Source: Promicromonospora iranensis (GTDB lineage: Bacteria > Actinomycetota > Actinomycetes > Actinomycetales > Cellulomonadaceae). From it: DNA of 64,000 nucleotides. Positions 52,501-62,190 of the stretch are shown piece after piece; the stretch's first letter is position 1, and every line of letters starts with the position of its first letter. The stretch lies in the NCBI RefSeq assembly GCF_028994775.1, contig NZ_JAJQMN010000002.1, positions 372,001-436,000 on the forward strand, in the 5' to 3' direction. A program made the translations under genes and the position numbers. The notes beneath the pieces are model-generated. The model was not told where the DNA came from and ran no database searches. It saw only the letters and a program-made list of their open reading frames with translations.

Positions 52501-55305
52501 GGGGACCCAGCCCGCTCCGGCCCCTTCGCCGACCCAGCCCAGCAGCCCACCTGCCGCGACGGCGAGCACACCGCCGAAGACCGTCCAGTGCCGGTGGTGG
52601 GTGGCGCGCCGCAGGCCCGCGACGGTCACCGCCGTCAGCGCGAGGAGCAGCGCGGTGCCGCCGAGGCCCGGCAGCCCCTCAGGCTGGCGGACGACGAACG
52701 AGAGGAGCACGGCAAGCGGCACCGCCCCGAGCGCGCCGACGTCGAGCACGGCGATCTCGGGACGCAGCCGGGACCGGATCCGCGGTCCCGACACGAGGCG
52801 GGCGGCACGCCCGAGGAGCGTGGCAAGCGCCGCGGCCAGGAAAGCGACCGCCGGCAGCCACGAGCCATCAGGCGGGTCGCCTGCGCCGAGGAGCAGCAGC
52901 GGGACGGCCGGGACCGCGAGGACCGCTGCGGACATCCATGCCCGAACCCGCAGGACGTGGCCGAGCACCGCCCCGGTGACGACCACGGCGGACCACAGGG
53001 TGGCGGTGGTCCCCAGCGGGTTCGGGGTCGCGGCCGGCACTGTGAGGACGGCCAGGGCCGAGACCGCCAGGGCGGCGGGCAGCCCGGCCGCGCGCACCAC
53101 CCGCAGCACCCGCGCCTCGACGGTGAACAGTGATCCGGGCGGGGCGTCGAGACGCCGGAGGAGTGCCGGGAGCACCCACATCGCCGCCCACGCCACGACC
53201 GCGACGAGCACCATGGCCAGTACCCACCGCCACGTCGACCACACGGAGACGGGCAGGCCCAGCAGCACCAGCACCGGCACCGCCGGCGCGGCGAGCACCG
53301 CGGCCGACAGCCAGGCCCGCACACGGAGCCGGTAGCCGAGTGCCACGGCAAGCACCACCACCACGGACCACAGCACCGTCGTCGCCCCCAGCCGTGTCAG
53401 GGGCGGCACGACCTCCGCGGTGAAGGACGCCGCCAGCGCCAGCGGGAAGGCTGCCGCGCGCACCACCCGCAACATGGCCGTCTCGATGCCGAACGCCGTA
53501 CCGTGCCGCTCCGAGAGCGTCGGTAGCAATCGGCCCGCCGCCCAGCCGACGAGCCCCACCAGCACCAGGGCGAGCACCCACCACCACGCCGACCAGACGG
53601 ATGCGGGCAGGCCCAGTGCGACCACCACGGGGACCACCGGCGCGGCGACAAGAGCGGTAGTGGTCCAGGAGCGGACGCGCAGCCGGTACCCGAGGAGCGC
53701 GGAGACGACGACCACCCCGGACCACAGAACCGCTGTCGAACCGGGCCCCGTCAGCGGTGGCACCGCCTCGGCCCCTCGCGAGGTGATCAGGGCGAGCGGC
53801 AGCCCAGCGGCGCGGAGCACGCGCAGGACACTCTCCTCGAGGTCGAACGTGATGTCGGGTCCGAGCCGCCGCACGAGCACCGGGAGCTGTCGCATCGCCG
53901 CCCAGGCGACCACCGCGACGAGGACGAACGCGAGCACCCACCACCACGCGGACCCGGCGGCCCCCGGGAGGGCGACCACGACCAGGACCGGCACCACCGG
54001 TGCCGACACCAACCCGGCCGAGGTCCACGAGCGCACCCGGAGCCAGGATCCGAGCACCACGGAGAACGCCACCACGCCGGACCACAGGATCGCCGTCGCA
54101 CCCGGCACGGCACTGGGCCACACGGCCTCGGCGCCGAGCGCGGCCAGCAGGGCGAGCGGCGGCCCCGCGGCTCGCACCACCCGTAGCACCCAGGTCTCGG
54201 CGACCAGCCGGGTACCGGAACGCTCGCCGGCCAGCGGCGCCACCCGCATAGCCGCCCATGCCACGACACCGACCAGCAGCAGCGCGGGCACCCACCACCA
54301 CATCGACCACGTCGAGGCAGGCAGGCCGATGGCCACCAGCGCCGGCACCGTCGGTGCCGACACCAGCCCTGCCGACACCCACGAGCGCACCCGCAGCCAT
54401 GCTCCGAGCGCGACGAACCCGGGTGCCAGGGCGGCGAGCACCGCTGCCCGAGCCAGCGCCGGGTCGAGCCCGCCGAGCAGGCCCGCCTGCATGCCGAGCT
54501 CGACGTCCACCCACGCCAGCACCACCGCGAGCGCCGCGACGGCCTCGCTCGTCGTGCGTAGCCCGGCTCGGCGCAGCAGCGCGCCGACTGTCACCGCCGT
54601 GGCCGTGACGATCCCCGTGACGACAGCACGCAGCAGCAGGTTGTCGCCGAACGTGAAGAACACGAACACCACCGCCGACACGGCGAGCAGTGCCGCTCCG
54701 GCGCCCGCGAGGATCGGCTGGAGCGAGATGCCGGGCCCGGACGGGCGTGACGCCGGTGCGGCGTCCTGGTCGGCGGCGCCGGACGGGCCGGCGGGCTGCG
54801 GCGGGCCGGCCACGATCGGTCGCGCCGGTTCCGCTCGACGTACCACTGGTGCGGGCGAGGTGGGTACCGGTAGCGGCGTGGCTGGCGCCGACGGACGGGG
54901 CGCAGGCGGTGCGAACGCTGCAGGTGCCGGTGCAGGTGCCGGTGCAGGCGCCGGTGCCGGCAGTGCGGACGGTGCCGACGGCGACGCGAGTGCCGGCGCA
55001 GGTGCGTTCACGGCACCGACCTCGCGGGCCGGACGCCCCAGGTTGTCGGCCGTTCGCACCGCCGAATCGAGCTCAGCGCCCGTCGCGGCGACCTGCACCC
55101 GCCGCATCGCGTCGAGCGCCACCTCCCGGTCCCGGAGCGTCTCCGCCGCGGCGACGGACAACCGCCATACCTCCTGCGCGTGTCGTCCGGAGACATCGAG
55201 CCCGCAGGCAGCGCAGACGACGGACGTGAGGTGTTCCCCGCAGGCAGGACACCTCGTGGTGTCGGTGAGGCGGGCGACGACGTCGCCGGCCCAGGTCGGA
55301 GGCAT
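49585..55305 (-). CDS. Giant polytopic membrane protein with zinc ribbon and amplified module
   Basis: About 1906 residues. Residues 16-36 form a zinc-ribbon-like CPAC...CAAC; then a helix ([15 protein letters not shown]), an Ala/Pro-rich linker (about 95-210) and some 40 or more hydrophobic helices to the C-terminus. Residues about 303-785 are a tandem array of roughly 119-residue modules, each with LRVR(S/A)W, VVPV-type helices, a Trp-rich segment (SxWWW), VVAWAAM and VLRVVRAAG. The family may be the one named for SCO7613, uncharacterised membrane proteins; I hold that name loosely. No catalytic motif is visible. The start is the ATG at 55305; an ATG at 55314 is close and the open frame to 55488 is unsupported. 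It is divergent from the alkylation-repair genes. Confidence 0.8.
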   Translation of the reverse strand: MPPTWAGDVVARLTDTTRCPACGEHLTSVVCAACGLDVSGRHAQEVWRLSVAAAETLRDREVALDAMRRVQVAATGAELDSAVRTADNLGRPAREVGAVNAPAPALASPSAPSALPAPAPAPAPAPAPAAFAPPAPRPSAPATPLPVPTSPAPVVRRAEPARPIVAGPPQPAGPSGAADQDAAPASRPSGPGISLQPILAGAGAALLAVSAVVFVFFTFGDNLLLRAVVTGIVTATAVTVGALLRRAGLRTTSEAVAALAVVLAWVDVELGMQAGLLGGLDPALARAAVLAALAPGFVALGAWLRVRSWVSAGLVSAPTVPALVAIGLPASTWSMWWWVPALLLVGVVAWAAMRVAPLAGERSGTRLVAETWVLRVVRAAGPPLALLAALGAEAVWPSAVPGATAILWSGVVAFSVVLGSWLRVRSWTSAGLVSAPVVPVLVVVALPGAAGSAWWWVLAFVLVAVVAWAAMRQLPVLVRRLGPDITFDLEESVLRVLRAAGLPLALITSRGAEAVPPLTGPGSTAVLWSGVVVVSALLGYRLRVRSWTTTALVAAPVVPVVVALGLPASVWSAWWWVLALVLVGLVGWAAGRLLPTLSERHGTAFGIETAMLRVVRAAAFPLALAASFTAEVVPPLTRLGATTVLWSVVVVLAVALGYRLRVRAWLSAAVLAAPAVPVLVLLGLPVSVWSTWRWVLAMVLVAVVAWAAMWVLPALLRRLDAPPGSLFTVEARVLRVVRAAGLPAALAVSALAVLTVPAATPNPLGTTATLWSAVVVTGAVLGHVLRVRAWMSAAVLAVPAVPLLLLGAGDPPDGSWLPAVAFLAAALATLLGRAARLVSGPRIRSRLRPEIAVLDVGALGAVPLAVLLSFVVRQPEGLPGLGGTALLLALTAVTVAGLRRATHHRHWTVFGGVLAVAAGGLLGWVGEGAGAGWVPFGAACVWAALALLTAPRLLRAVGIGSVRGALAPTTRDDLLLSGWLVVAASAVPAIMLVLARVADAWAAAWSSRGAGWTVPTDALVPTAQAGETARNAETLFSLDLTWAHLGTIALVVVTLLAARLAPRRRRLEAVVAPVATLVAAVGLALDPRLVAVVSLTAVALLAFTLVAATADRSAAWRGLRPAVAAAQGAVRNLVRASGRLRVIGGTGLTGADLRLARATALVGAFTATGMLLAFSWVSRPTAAGGALAVCALLLSLRGVLRPTAHPWLVGAGYAYPLAVLGVLLSWLDLSTVAAICTVSAVASLVTIAVTLGARTSRNEWYVVLGVTAGPFAAGVVTVVLERTWWSAGAAAAMLALELVLLLTTRVGLAGVVRAGAAFLLLPTASVMVTSAGAMILEVSGSPYVLPAIAACVAAVAGGAARVADRISTRVPDGGPGLAAAIRRSLERSALLTGAITVFLAYARPAAGSDVAVAVLLLLMAGAVLVAREPGRRHVWPLAGALGLAALWTALGGGDVRLVEAYTLPPALAAVAVGVLVAWRAGRSDPGAADAATTNGSGPGPVTAATHAWRLAAVGAGLAVVPSLLVHLTRAEPADWRAFALVGGAAIVLGVAYALDLPAVRQRVAFLRDSWTRPVRRGLVAVGALAALSGVIESLHVAREPVSWLASAGERRPGLPRQTWYDGAPFGVPVDAGWVFAAGLGWALVAGLLLVAAAALARRSALGRTASWLDRWGMAPGLVLVTLGAVANTRPVWGSIVLLLALELVLLAVLVLVTRQAGRAGVGAPPWLVWLCATAAAIAAWSPRELRVEAFSVMLGAGLIWTGATALRHWVAAGEPKETSGTLMTWPLGHGGSWRTIGWGIAALVGPSVLSTATDPLTIRASWVVLAALAAVLVGSRLRLSAPFWIGVWTLAVEVVVVFAKLGVGVSPLPWILTLVPAAVVLLIIATLDERRTAASGGTAAYLRDLR
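52950..54400 (-). repeat. Tandem array of about 357-bp coding modules
   Basis: The anchor encoding LRVR(S/A)W recurs near 54397, 54040, 53683, 53329 and 52955, so four full in-frame modules of about 354-374 bp lie head to tail, with a partial fifth. The neighbouring Trp-rich and VLRVVRAAG segments recur in the same order. Divergence between copies is moderate, so the amplification is not brand new. Confidence 0.8.
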
Positions 55306-55453
55306 GCCCGCCATCCTGGCGGAGTCGACGGCAAGCGCGCCATCTATCCACAGGGTGAGTCCGAGGGGCGGGCGAGCGCCCCGACCGGGACATCCACCGC
55401 AGTGTCCGAAACCCGCTAGCCGCCGTGTCCGGACCGGGCGCAGGATGGTGACC

Positions 55454-56989
55454 ATGACCGACGTCGAGCTCCGCGATCCCGCGTTCACCGAGCGCTACCG
55501 CGCCATCGCCGCGCGCGACTCCCGTTTCGACGGGCAGTTCTACACGGCGGTCCGGACCACCGGTATCTACTGCCGGCCGTCCTGCCCCGCGCGCACGCCG
55601 AAGGCGGAGAACGTCGCGTTCTACCTGACGTCGGCCGCCGCGCACGAGGCCGGCTTCCGCGCGTGCAAGCGTTGCCTGCCCGAGGCGGCCCCCGGCACGC
55701 CCGCGTGGGACCTGCGTCGCGACCTCACGGGCCGTGCCATGCGACTCGTGGCCGACGGCGTGGTGGACCGCGAGGGCGTCTCCGGGCTGGCGACCAGGCT
55801 GGGTTACTCCGAACGGCAGCTGCACCGCCTCCTGGTCGCCGAGCTGGGCGCGGGGCCGCTGGCGCTGGCCCGGGCGCAGCGCGCACAGACGGCACGTGCG
55901 CTCCTGGTCGGCACCTCCCTCCGGCTGGCCGACGTCGCCTTCGCGGCCGGGTTCGGCTCGATCCGGCAGTTCAACGACACGGTGGCCGAGGTCTTCGGCG
56001 CGACCCCGTCGGAGCTGCGGGCGCGGGCCCGGCGTTCCGGGCGCACCGCGAAGGACTCGGCCCGCGGGACCGGCGCCACGGCCGGCGGCGAGCCCGTCCG
56101 GATCTCGCTCACCCTGCCCGTCCGGGAGCCGTTCGACGCACGGGGCGTACTGGAATTCCTCGCCGTTCGTTCGGTCGAGGGCGTGGAGTCGGCGGACCTG
56201 AGCGTCCTCCGGTACGCCCGGACCGTCGCCCTGCCCCACGGCCCCGGTGCGTTCGAGGTGCGCGTGCCGCGTCCGGGCAGCGGCCGCGTCGACCTGGACC
56301 TCGAGCTCACCGACCTGGCCGACGCCCCGGTCGCCGTCGCGCGGGTACGGCGCCTGCTCGACCTCGACGCGGACCCGGTCGCCGTCGACTCGGCGCTCGC
56401 CTCCGACCCGGTGCTCGTGCCGTCGGTCGCCGCGGTCCCGGGCATCCGGGTGCCGGGCACGCTGGACCCGGCGGAGCTCCTGGTCCGCGCGATCGTGGGC
56501 CAGCAGATCAGCGTCGCCGCGGCACGCACCCACCTGACCCGCCTCGCGAAGGGTGTCGGCACGCCGTACGCCTCCGCGTTCGAGGGCCTCACGCGCCTGT
56601 TCCCCGGCCCGGCCCAGGTGGCCGACGGCGCCTCGGCGCACCTTCGCCTGCCCGCCCGGACCCTGGCGACCGTGATCGCCGCGGGACGCGACCTCGCGGA
56701 CGGCAGCCTCGCCCTCAGCGTCGGCGACGACCCCGAGGACCTGCGCCGACGCCTGGTGTCCCGGACCGGCATCGGCCCCTGGACCGCCGGTTACGTGGCG
56801 CTGCGGGTGCTCGGCGACCCGGACGTCCTCATGGACGGCGACGTCGCCCTGCTCGCCGGCGCCCGCAACCTCGGCCTGGTCTCCGCCGAGGAGCCCCGGC
56901 CCCACCAGTTCAAGGAGCTCGCCCGGCGCGGCGCGGTCTGGGCGCCCTGGCGCTCGTACGCCGCCATGCACCTCTGGCGCTCCGCCTGA
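55454..56989 (+). CDS. Ada-type methyl-sensor fused to AlkA DNA glycosylase
   Basis: A 511-residue alkylation-repair protein of three parts: an N-terminal Ada metal-binding domain (about 10-80) with the four Cys in GIYCRPSC and CKRCLP, one of which accepts methyl groups from phosphotriesters; an AraC-type HTH domain (about 85-195) with [16 protein letters not shown] and [11 protein letters not shown]; and an AlkA-type 3-methyladenine glycosylase (about 210-505) with [10 protein letters not shown], the HhH segment [13 protein letters not shown] and the Asp-rich [13 protein letters not shown] containing the probable catalytic Asp. It lacks the O6-methylguanine domain, which is encoded by the next gene. 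The ATG at 55454 is used; ATG 55445 is in frame. GTGTCCG occurs at 55402 and 55425 and could be a self-operator. Confidence 0.92.
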   Translation: MTDVELRDPAFTERYRAIAARDSRFDGQFYTAVRTTGIYCRPSCPARTPKAENVAFYLTSAAAHEAGFRACKRCLPEAAPGTPAWDLRRDLTGRAMRLVADGVVDREGVSGLATRLGYSERQLHRLLVAELGAGPLALARAQRAQTARALLVGTSLRLADVAFAAGFGSIRQFNDTVAEVFGATPSELRARARRSGRTAKDSARGTGATAGGEPVRISLTLPVREPFDARGVLEFLAVRSVEGVESADLSVLRYARTVALPHGPGAFEVRVPRPGSGRVDLDLELTDLADAPVAVARVRRLLDLDADPVAVDSALASDPVLVPSVAAVPGIRVPGTLDPAELLVRAIVGQQISVAAARTHLTRLAKGVGTPYASAFEGLTRLFPGPAQVADGASAHLRLPARTLATVIAAGRDLADGSLALSVGDDPEDLRRRLVSRTGIGPWTAGYVALRVLGDPDVLMDGDVALLAGARNLGLVSAEEPRPHQFKELARRGAVWAPWRSYAAMHLWRSA

Positions 56990-57014
56990 CCGCTCGTCCC
57001 ACGGAAGGAACACC

Positions 57015-57563
57015 ATGCACGCCACGACCCTCACCACCCCCGACGGCCCGTTCAGCATCCTCGTCGACGAGGTGCCCGAGGCACCAGGTGCCTCCGTCGC
57101 CGCGGCCCGGGAGGCGGTGCTGGCCGCCGGCTGGACCGCAGACCTCGACGCGCTGCTCGCCCTGGTCCACCCCACCCTTCGGTCAGGTACGGCTCCGGGC
57201 GGACTCACCGCGACGTCGCCGTCGGGCGGTGTGCTCGCCGAGGCCGCGGACGCCGTCCGCGCCTTCTACGACGGCGACCACGGGGCACCCGGCCGGGTGC
57301 CGGTGCGGCAGGTGAGCGGTCCCTTCCGGACCCACGCCTGGGACGTCCTGCGCGAGGTGAAGGCCGGCGAGCGCATCACGTACACCCAGTACGCGGTGCG
57401 GGCCGGCCGGCCGGCGGCGGTGCGTGCGGCTGCCGGGGCGTGCGCGATGAACGCGGCGGCGCTGTTCGTGCCGTGCCACCGCATCCTGCGCACCGACGGC
57501 ACGCTCGGCGGGTTCCGCTACGGGCTGCCGATCAAGGAGAGCCTGCTGGCCCGGGAAAGCTAA
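57015..57563 (+). CDS. ogt: Methylated-DNA-protein-cysteine methyltransferase
   Basis: Suicide repair protein that takes the methyl group from O6-methylguanine onto its own Cys. The 182-residue product has the C-terminal DNA-binding domain with TYTQYAVRAGRPAAVRAA and the active-site motif FVPCHRIL, followed by GGFRYGLPIKESLL. All are intact. GGAAGGA precedes the ATG at 57015. It lies 25 bp downstream of the Ada-AlkA gene and is surely co-transcribed, together reconstituting the functions of Ada plus AlkA. Confidence 0.94.
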   Translation: MHATTLTTPDGPFSILVDEVPEAPGASVAAAREAVLAAGWTADLDALLALVHPTLRSGTAPGGLTATSPSGGVLAEAADAVRAFYDGDHGAPGRVPVRQVSGPFRTHAWDVLREVKAGERITYTQYAVRAGRPAAVRAAAGACAMNAAALFVPCHRILRTDGTLGGFRYGLPIKESLLARES

Positions 57564-57579
57564 GTTGGTCGAACAGAGG

Positions 57580-57637
57580 ATCCGGTGGTCGAGCTTGCCG
57601 AGACCTGCGTAGGTCTCGACAAGCTCGACCACCGGAT
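57580..57637. terminator. GTCGAG-family hairpin between convergent genes
   Basis: Left arm 57580-57606 and right arm 57611-57637 are complementary over 27 positions with one mismatch (GCCGAG against CTCGAC pairing), around GCGT. Core motifs are GGTGGTCGAGC and GTCTCGAC. It separates ogt (ends 57563) from the minus-strand permease gene (ends 57663) and belongs to the dispersed repeat family. Confidence 0.75.
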
Positions 57638-57662
57638 CGAGCCTGCCACCGGATCGGTCGGA

Positions 57663-58589
57663 TCAGCCCTTGACCGAGCCCGCCAGCATGCCTCGCACGA
57701 AGTAGCGCTGCAGAGCGAGGAACACGATCAGCGGGACCAGGATCGAGATGAACGCGCCGGCCGACAGCACGTGCCAGTCGCCACCACGTGAACCGGCCAT
57801 CTCGGCCACGCGAACCGTCAGCGGCGACGTGCTCGTCGAGCCCATGACCAGACCGACCAGCAGGTCGTTCCACACCCAGAGGAACTGGAAGATGGCGAAC
57901 GCCGCGATGGCCGGTGTGAGCAGTGGAAGCATCACCGAGAAGAAGATCTTCACGTGGCCGGCCCCGTCCACGCGCGCTGCCTCGACAAGGGAGGACGGGA
58001 TGTCCCGCATGAAGTTGTGCAGCAGGAAGATCGCCAGCGGCAGCGCGAACATCGAGTGCGAGAGCCAGATCGGCCAGAACGTGCCGTTGATCCCCGTCCT
58101 CACGTACGCGGAGAGCAGCGGGATCAGCGTGATCTGGATGGGCACGATCTGCAGCGCGAACACGGCGACGAACAGGATGTCCCGACCCTTGAAGTCGATC
58201 CACGCGAAGGCGTAGGCCGCGAGCAGCGCGACGGTGATCGGGATGAACACCGCGGGCAGCGTGATCACCAGCGAGTTCACGAAGTAGTCGATCAGGTTGG
58301 TCGAGCTGTCGAACAACGCCGACTCGTAGTTGCGGAGGGAGAACACTCCCTCACCCGCGAACGCGTCGCCGAAGACCGTCCACCAGCCACTACGGCGGAT
58401 GTCCAGCTCGGGCCGGAAGGACGTGACCAGCAGCCCGAAGGTGGGCACCGTCCAGGCGATCGCGATGATCACGGCGATCCCGCTCGCCCACGGGGAGGTC
58501 AGCCTCTTCTTCGCCTTGCGCGCCCGTTCGGTGACGCCTGACTGCGGCGGGACCGCTGTCGGTGCCACGGCCGGCTGTGTGGTGCTCAT
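57663..58589 (-). CDS. Carbohydrate ABC transporter permease, MalG-like
   Basis: A 308-residue membrane protein with six helices after a cytosolic N-terminal tail of about 35 residues. The EAA loop SSLVEAARVDGAGHVKIFFSVMLPL is typical of MalG-type CUT1 permeases, with the FNFLWVWNDL-type segment FQFLWVWNDLL following. GAGGAGG precedes the ATG, which overlaps the MalF-like stop (ATGA). It is the last gene of the binding protein-MalF-MalG operon. No ATPase gene is present here, so it probably uses a shared MsiK-type ATPase. Confidence 0.92.
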   Translation of the reverse strand: MSTTQPAVAPTAVPPQSGVTERARKAKKRLTSPWASGIAVIIAIAWTVPTFGLLVTSFRPELDIRRSGWWTVFGDAFAGEGVFSLRNYESALFDSSTNLIDYFVNSLVITLPAVFIPITVALLAAYAFAWIDFKGRDILFVAVFALQIVPIQITLIPLLSAYVRTGINGTFWPIWLSHSMFALPLAIFLLHNFMRDIPSSLVEAARVDGAGHVKIFFSVMLPLLTPAIAAFAIFQFLWVWNDLLVGLVMGSTSTSPLTVRVAEMAGSRGGDWHVLSAGAFISILVPLIVFLALQRYFVRGMLAGSVKG

Positions 58590-59578
58590 CGGACCTCCTC
58601 CGCCAGGCGCATCTGGCGCACGTTGTAGATGATCACCGGGATGACGATGATGAACAGCAGCACGGCCAGTGCGGCACCGAGCCCTGCGTTGTTCTGGCGG
58701 AAGCTCTGCTCGTAGAACTCGTTCGCCACGACCGACGTGCCGTACCGCCCCGCGGTCATGGTCCGCACGATGTCGAACACCTTCAGGGTGGTCATGGCGA
58801 TGGTCGTCAGCACGACCACGAGCGCCGGGCGGATGCTCGGGATCGTGATGCGCCAGAACATGCCGAAGCCTGACAGCCCGTCCAGGCGAGCCGCCTCGAC
58901 GATGTCGACCGGGATGGCTCGGATCGACGCCGACAGGAGGGTCATCGCGAAACCTGTCTGGATCCAGATCAGCACCACCATGAGCAGGAACGTGTTGGCC
59001 GGCCGCTCCAGCAGGAACTGCACCGGCTGACCGCCGAACCACACGATCACCTGGTTGAGCAGACCGGTCTGCTCGATGCCGGGCTGGTCAGGCTTGAACT
59101 CGTAGACGAACCGCCAGATGATGCCCGCGCCGACCATCGAGATGGCCATGGGCAGGAACACGAGCGCCTTGGCGAACTTCTCGAACCGGCTGTGGTCCAC
59201 CACCACCGCGTAGACGAGGCCGATGAACGTCGCGAGGAGTGGGGCCACCAGCACCCACAGTGCCGTGTTGCCGAGCACCAGCACGAAGGCGGGCTCGCTG
59301 AACGCCCGCGCGTAGTTGTCGAAGCCGATGAACTCGGAGCCGTTGCGGTTCTGGAACGAGTTCACGATCGTCCCGCCGGCCGGGTAGAGCAGACCGGCCG
59401 TCAGGAGGACCAGCGCAGGCCCGACGAATCCCCCCGCCACGAACCACTTCGACGGGTTCCGTCGCCGGTCCACCACGAAGAGGATCAGCGCCATCACGAC
59501 GACGAACATCGCGATCGCGATGATCATCAGCAAGAACTTGTGTACCGGGTCATCCCCGGCACGCAGAAGCCAGTCCAT
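58586..59578 (-). CDS. Carbohydrate ABC transporter permease, MalF-like
   Basis: A 330-residue permease with an extra N-terminal helix (about 13-36), then the six-helix core including FVGPALVLLTAGLLYPAGGTIVNSF (given here as PALVLLTAGLLYP) and the EAA loop PVDIVEAARLDGLSGFGMFWRITIP-type motif (VEAARLDGLSG). GGAGG lies before the ATG at 59578. It follows the binding-protein gene after a 130-bp gap with a perfect hairpin and overlaps the MalG-like gene by 4 bp. Confidence 0.92.
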   Translation of the reverse strand: MDWLLRAGDDPVHKFLLMIIAIAMFVVVMALILFVVDRRRNPSKWFVAGGFVGPALVLLTAGLLYPAGGTIVNSFQNRNGSEFIGFDNYARAFSEPAFVLVLGNTALWVLVAPLLATFIGLVYAVVVDHSRFEKFAKALVFLPMAISMVGAGIIWRFVYEFKPDQPGIEQTGLLNQVIVWFGGQPVQFLLERPANTFLLMVVLIWIQTGFAMTLLSASIRAIPVDIVEAARLDGLSGFGMFWRITIPSIRPALVVVLTTIAMTTLKVFDIVRTMTAGRYGTSVVANEFYEQSFRQNNAGLGAALAVLLFIIVIPVIIYNVRQMRLAEEVR

Positions 59579-59648
59579 GGATCCTCCAGATCCTGGTTGT
59601 CCGGTCCGGCCGTCGTCGCCCGGGCCGAGTACCCGGCCCCAGGGCCCA

Positions 59649-59681
59649 CGGAGGCGCGGGACATGATGTCCCGCGCCTCCG
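59649..59681 (-). terminator. Perfect hairpin between binding-protein and permease genes
   Basis: A 16-bp perfect stem (59649-59664 with 59666-59681, core GGCGCGGGACAT) lies 28 nt past the binding-protein stop and 71 nt before the MalF-like start. Such intercistronic hairpins usually protect the upstream mRNA or partly terminate, raising binding-protein levels over permease levels. Confidence 0.7.
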
Positions 59682-59708
59682 CACGTCACTCAGGCCGAGA
59701 GCTGTGGG

Positions 59709-61103
59709 TCAGTTCTTGGGCCAGGACTCCTCGATGGTGTCCGTGACCTCCTGGCTGCTGGCGTCCGAGGCGAACCACTCGGTGATACCGGCCCAGAAGG
59801 AGCCGGTACCGACCTCGGACGGCATCAGGTCGGACGCGTCGAAGCGCGCGACCGTCGCCGGGTCGGCCAGGATCTCGGCGGACAGCCTGTCGAACTCCGT
59901 CGCGAGCAGTTCCGGGTCCAGGCCGCTGTTCGCGCTCACCCAGCCGCCGGCCGGGGTGGCCGCCGCCTTGGCGTTGGCCCAGTCCGAGCTCGACAGGTAC
60001 GTCTGGAAGGCCTCGACCTCGGGGCGGTCCGCGAAGGCTGCGATGAACTCGCCGGCCACCAGGGTCGGGCGCTCGTCAGTGGTCTCCGCCGGCAGGTAGA
60101 AGGCGTAGACGTCCCCGTCGGGCGCCACCTCGGTGCCCTCGGGCCACTGCGTCTGGTAGAAGTTCGCGGCACGGTGCATCCAGCAGCTGCCCTCGAGGAT
60201 CGGGTAGCCGGCATCCGTCCAGGTCGCCGTGGCGATGGAGTCGACCCCGCCCAGGCCCCCGTTCACGTAGTCCGGGTTCTTGAGAATCTCGCCGGCCGCG
60301 TCAAAGGCCTCGACGATCTGGGGGTCGTTGAACGGGATCTCGTGGGTGTACCACTGGTCGTAGACCTCGGGACCGGCCGTGCGCAGCACGACGTCCTCGA
60401 TCCAGTCGGTGCCCGGCCACCCGGTGGCGTCACCGGACTCGACACCAGCACACCACGGGATGGCGTCGGTCGCCGCGATCTCCTCGGTGAGCGCCATCAT
60501 GTCGTCCCAGGTCTCCGGGACCTCGTAGCCGGCCTCCTCGAACATCGAGGGTGAGTACCAGACGTACGACTTCACGTTCGAGCCCAGCGGTGCGGCGTAG
60601 AACGTGCCGTCGACGGTGCCGTACTCCTTCCAGTCCTCGGACCAGAACTCGTCGACGTTGGCCTCGACCCCCTCGGGGGCGGGGAGGACGGCGTCGTACT
60701 GCGTCACCAGGGTGTTCAGCAGGCCCGGCTGCGGCAGGATCGCGATGTCCGGCGGGTTGCCGGCCTGGACACGCACGGGAAGCTGCGCCTCCATCTCGCG
60801 CGAGGCCTCGTACTCGACGGTGACGCCCGTGCACTCCTCGAACGGCTTGTAGGAGTTCTGCTGCGTCTCCGCCTCGGGCTCGACAATCGTCGTGTAGACG
60901 GTGACCGTCGTGCCGTCGAGGTCACCGAACTCCTCATAGACGCTGCAGTCGAGCTCAGGGGCCGCAGCGTTGCCGCCGTCGCCGCCCGCACCGCCGCCGC
61001 CGCCGTCATCTGTGTCGGCACAGGCCGACAGGACCAGGGCCAGGCTCGCGCCGGTCGCTGCTAGGGCGACTGTGCGACGCCTGGAAGACATCCGGATAGT
61101 CAT
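59709..61103 (-). CDS. Carbohydrate ABC transporter substrate-binding lipoprotein
   Basis: A 464-residue family 1 binding protein. Signal peptide with lipobox LSAC (Cys about residue 28) followed by a Gly/Asp-rich spacer; the mature domain has VRVQAGNPPDIAILPQPG, YAAPLGSNVKSYVWYSPSMF and WDDMMALTEEI, typical of alpha-glucoside-type SBPs, and a pair of Cys (WCAGV and SCWMH) that could form a disulfide. GGAGGAG precedes the ATG at 61103. The oligosaccharide bound is not determinable. It heads the operon; upstream are TTGCA-type repeats suggestive of a LacI-family operator. Confidence 0.92.
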   Translation of the reverse strand: MTIRMSSRRRTVALAATGASLALVLSACADTDDGGGGGAGGDGGNAAAPELDCSVYEEFGDLDGTTVTVYTTIVEPEAETQQNSYKPFEECTGVTVEYEASREMEAQLPVRVQAGNPPDIAILPQPGLLNTLVTQYDAVLPAPEGVEANVDEFWSEDWKEYGTVDGTFYAAPLGSNVKSYVWYSPSMFEEAGYEVPETWDDMMALTEEIAATDAIPWCAGVESGDATGWPGTDWIEDVVLRTAGPEVYDQWYTHEIPFNDPQIVEAFDAAGEILKNPDYVNGGLGGVDSIATATWTDAGYPILEGSCWMHRAANFYQTQWPEGTEVAPDGDVYAFYLPAETTDERPTLVAGEFIAAFADRPEVEAFQTYLSSSDWANAKAAATPAGGWVSANSGLDPELLATEFDRLSAEILADPATVARFDASDLMPSEVGTGSFWAGITEWFASDASSQEVTDTIEESWPKN

Positions 61104-61184
61104 CTCGTGCTCCTCCACTGCTTCGTGGGCTCAGAACCCTCTGACGTGCGGGTACGGCCCGGCAGACTGCCAGGTTGCCCTTCC

Positions 61185-61257
61185 TCAACGCAACCGTGGT
61201 TCACCGTCCAATGCAAGCCCATACAGCATCGCCTTGCATTACGAAACCGTTGCAATC
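61185..61257. promoter_or_regulatory. TTGCA-type repeats upstream of the sugar importer, candidate operators
   Basis: AATGCAAG (61211-61218) and CTTGCATT (61234-61241) form an exact inverted repeat with a 15-nt gap, GTTGCAAT lies at 61250-61257, and CGCAACCG occurs near 61189. They sit in the 289-bp divergent region between the binding-protein gene and map, otherwise without genes. A LacI- or ROK-family regulator encoded elsewhere is the likely ligand. Confidence 0.5.
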
Positions 61258-61392
61258 GCCCGTGCGGCTCAAGCGAGGTGAAACCCGCGGTCGCCTGCGC
61301 GCAAGGTGTCGGCTCACCCTCCGGCTCGCGCGTGGGTGGCGGGACGTAGGCTTATGCCGCCAGATCCCTGGTGCCCCTACGGAAGGACGGAC

Positions 61393-62172
61393 ATGATCGA
61401 GCTGAGGACGCCGCGCGAGATCGAGGAGATGCGCCCGGCGGGACGCTTCGTCGCGGACGTGCTGCTCGCCGTCCGGGCGACGGCCGGGGTGGGAGTGAAC
61501 CTGCTCGAGCTGGACGAGGTCGCGCACAAGATGATCCGCGACCGTGGCGCGGAGTCGTGCTACATCGACTACCACCCGTCCTTCGGCGCCATGCCGTTCG
61601 GCAAGACCCTCTGCACCTCGGTGAACGACGGCGTGCTGCACGGCCTGCCCCACGACTACACGTTGCAGGACGGCGACCTGCTGTCGATCGACTTCGCCGC
61701 GTCGTTGAACGGCTGGGTCTCCGACTCGGCGATGTCGTTCGTGGTCGGCACGCCAGACCCGGCCCGCGCCGAGGCTGACTCGAAGCTGATCCGCACCACG
61801 GAGGTCGCGCTCGACGCCGGTATCGCCGCGGCGCAGCCGGGCAAGAAGATCGGCGACATCTCCGCGGCGATCGCAGAGGTCGCGCACGCCGCCGGCTACT
61901 CGATCAACACCGACTTCGGCGGCCACGGCGTGGGGCGCACCATGCACGGCGACCCGCACGTGCCGAACAACGGGCGGGCCGGCCGCGGCTTCCCGCTCAA
62001 GCCGGGCCTCGTCATCGCCGTCGAGCCGTGGTTCCTCGAGACCACCGACGAGATCTACACCGACGCCGACGGGTGGACGCTCCGCTCTGCGGACGGGTCC
62101 CGGGGAGCGCACTCCGAGCACACGATCGCGATCACCGAGGACGGTCCGCTGATCCTGACGGCGCGCGACTGA
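61393..62172 (+). CDS. map: Methionine aminopeptidase
   Basis: Removes the initiator Met from nascent proteins. The 259-residue type I enzyme has the five metal ligands in context: LLSIDFAASLNGWVSDSA (two Asp), GGHGVGRTMH (His), AVEPWFLE (Glu) and SEHTIAIT (Glu/His). The N-terminal zinc-finger extension and the SH3-binding extension of some actinobacterial forms are absent, and there is a basal YIDYHPSFGAMPFGKTLCTSVND segment (shown as GKTLCTSVND). The ATG at 61393 is preceded by GGAAGGA. It is divergent from the sugar-importer operon. Confidence 0.94.
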   Translation: MIELRTPREIEEMRPAGRFVADVLLAVRATAGVGVNLLELDEVAHKMIRDRGAESCYIDYHPSFGAMPFGKTLCTSVNDGVLHGLPHDYTLQDGDLLSIDFAASLNGWVSDSAMSFVVGTPDPARAEADSKLIRTTEVALDAGIAAAQPGKKIGDISAAIAEVAHAAGYSINTDFGGHGVGRTMHGDPHVPNNGRAGRGFPLKPGLVIAVEPWFLETTDEIYTDADGWTLRSADGSRGAHSEHTIAITEDGPLILTARD

Positions 62173-62190
62173 CCCGCCTTTCCCGGCGTC

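Noticed and set aside
53420-55453. Extension of the Ada-AlkA frame far upstream
   Set aside because: The upstream part is antisense to the giant membrane protein and Thr/Ser/Arg-rich; the Ada domain begins cleanly at 55454.
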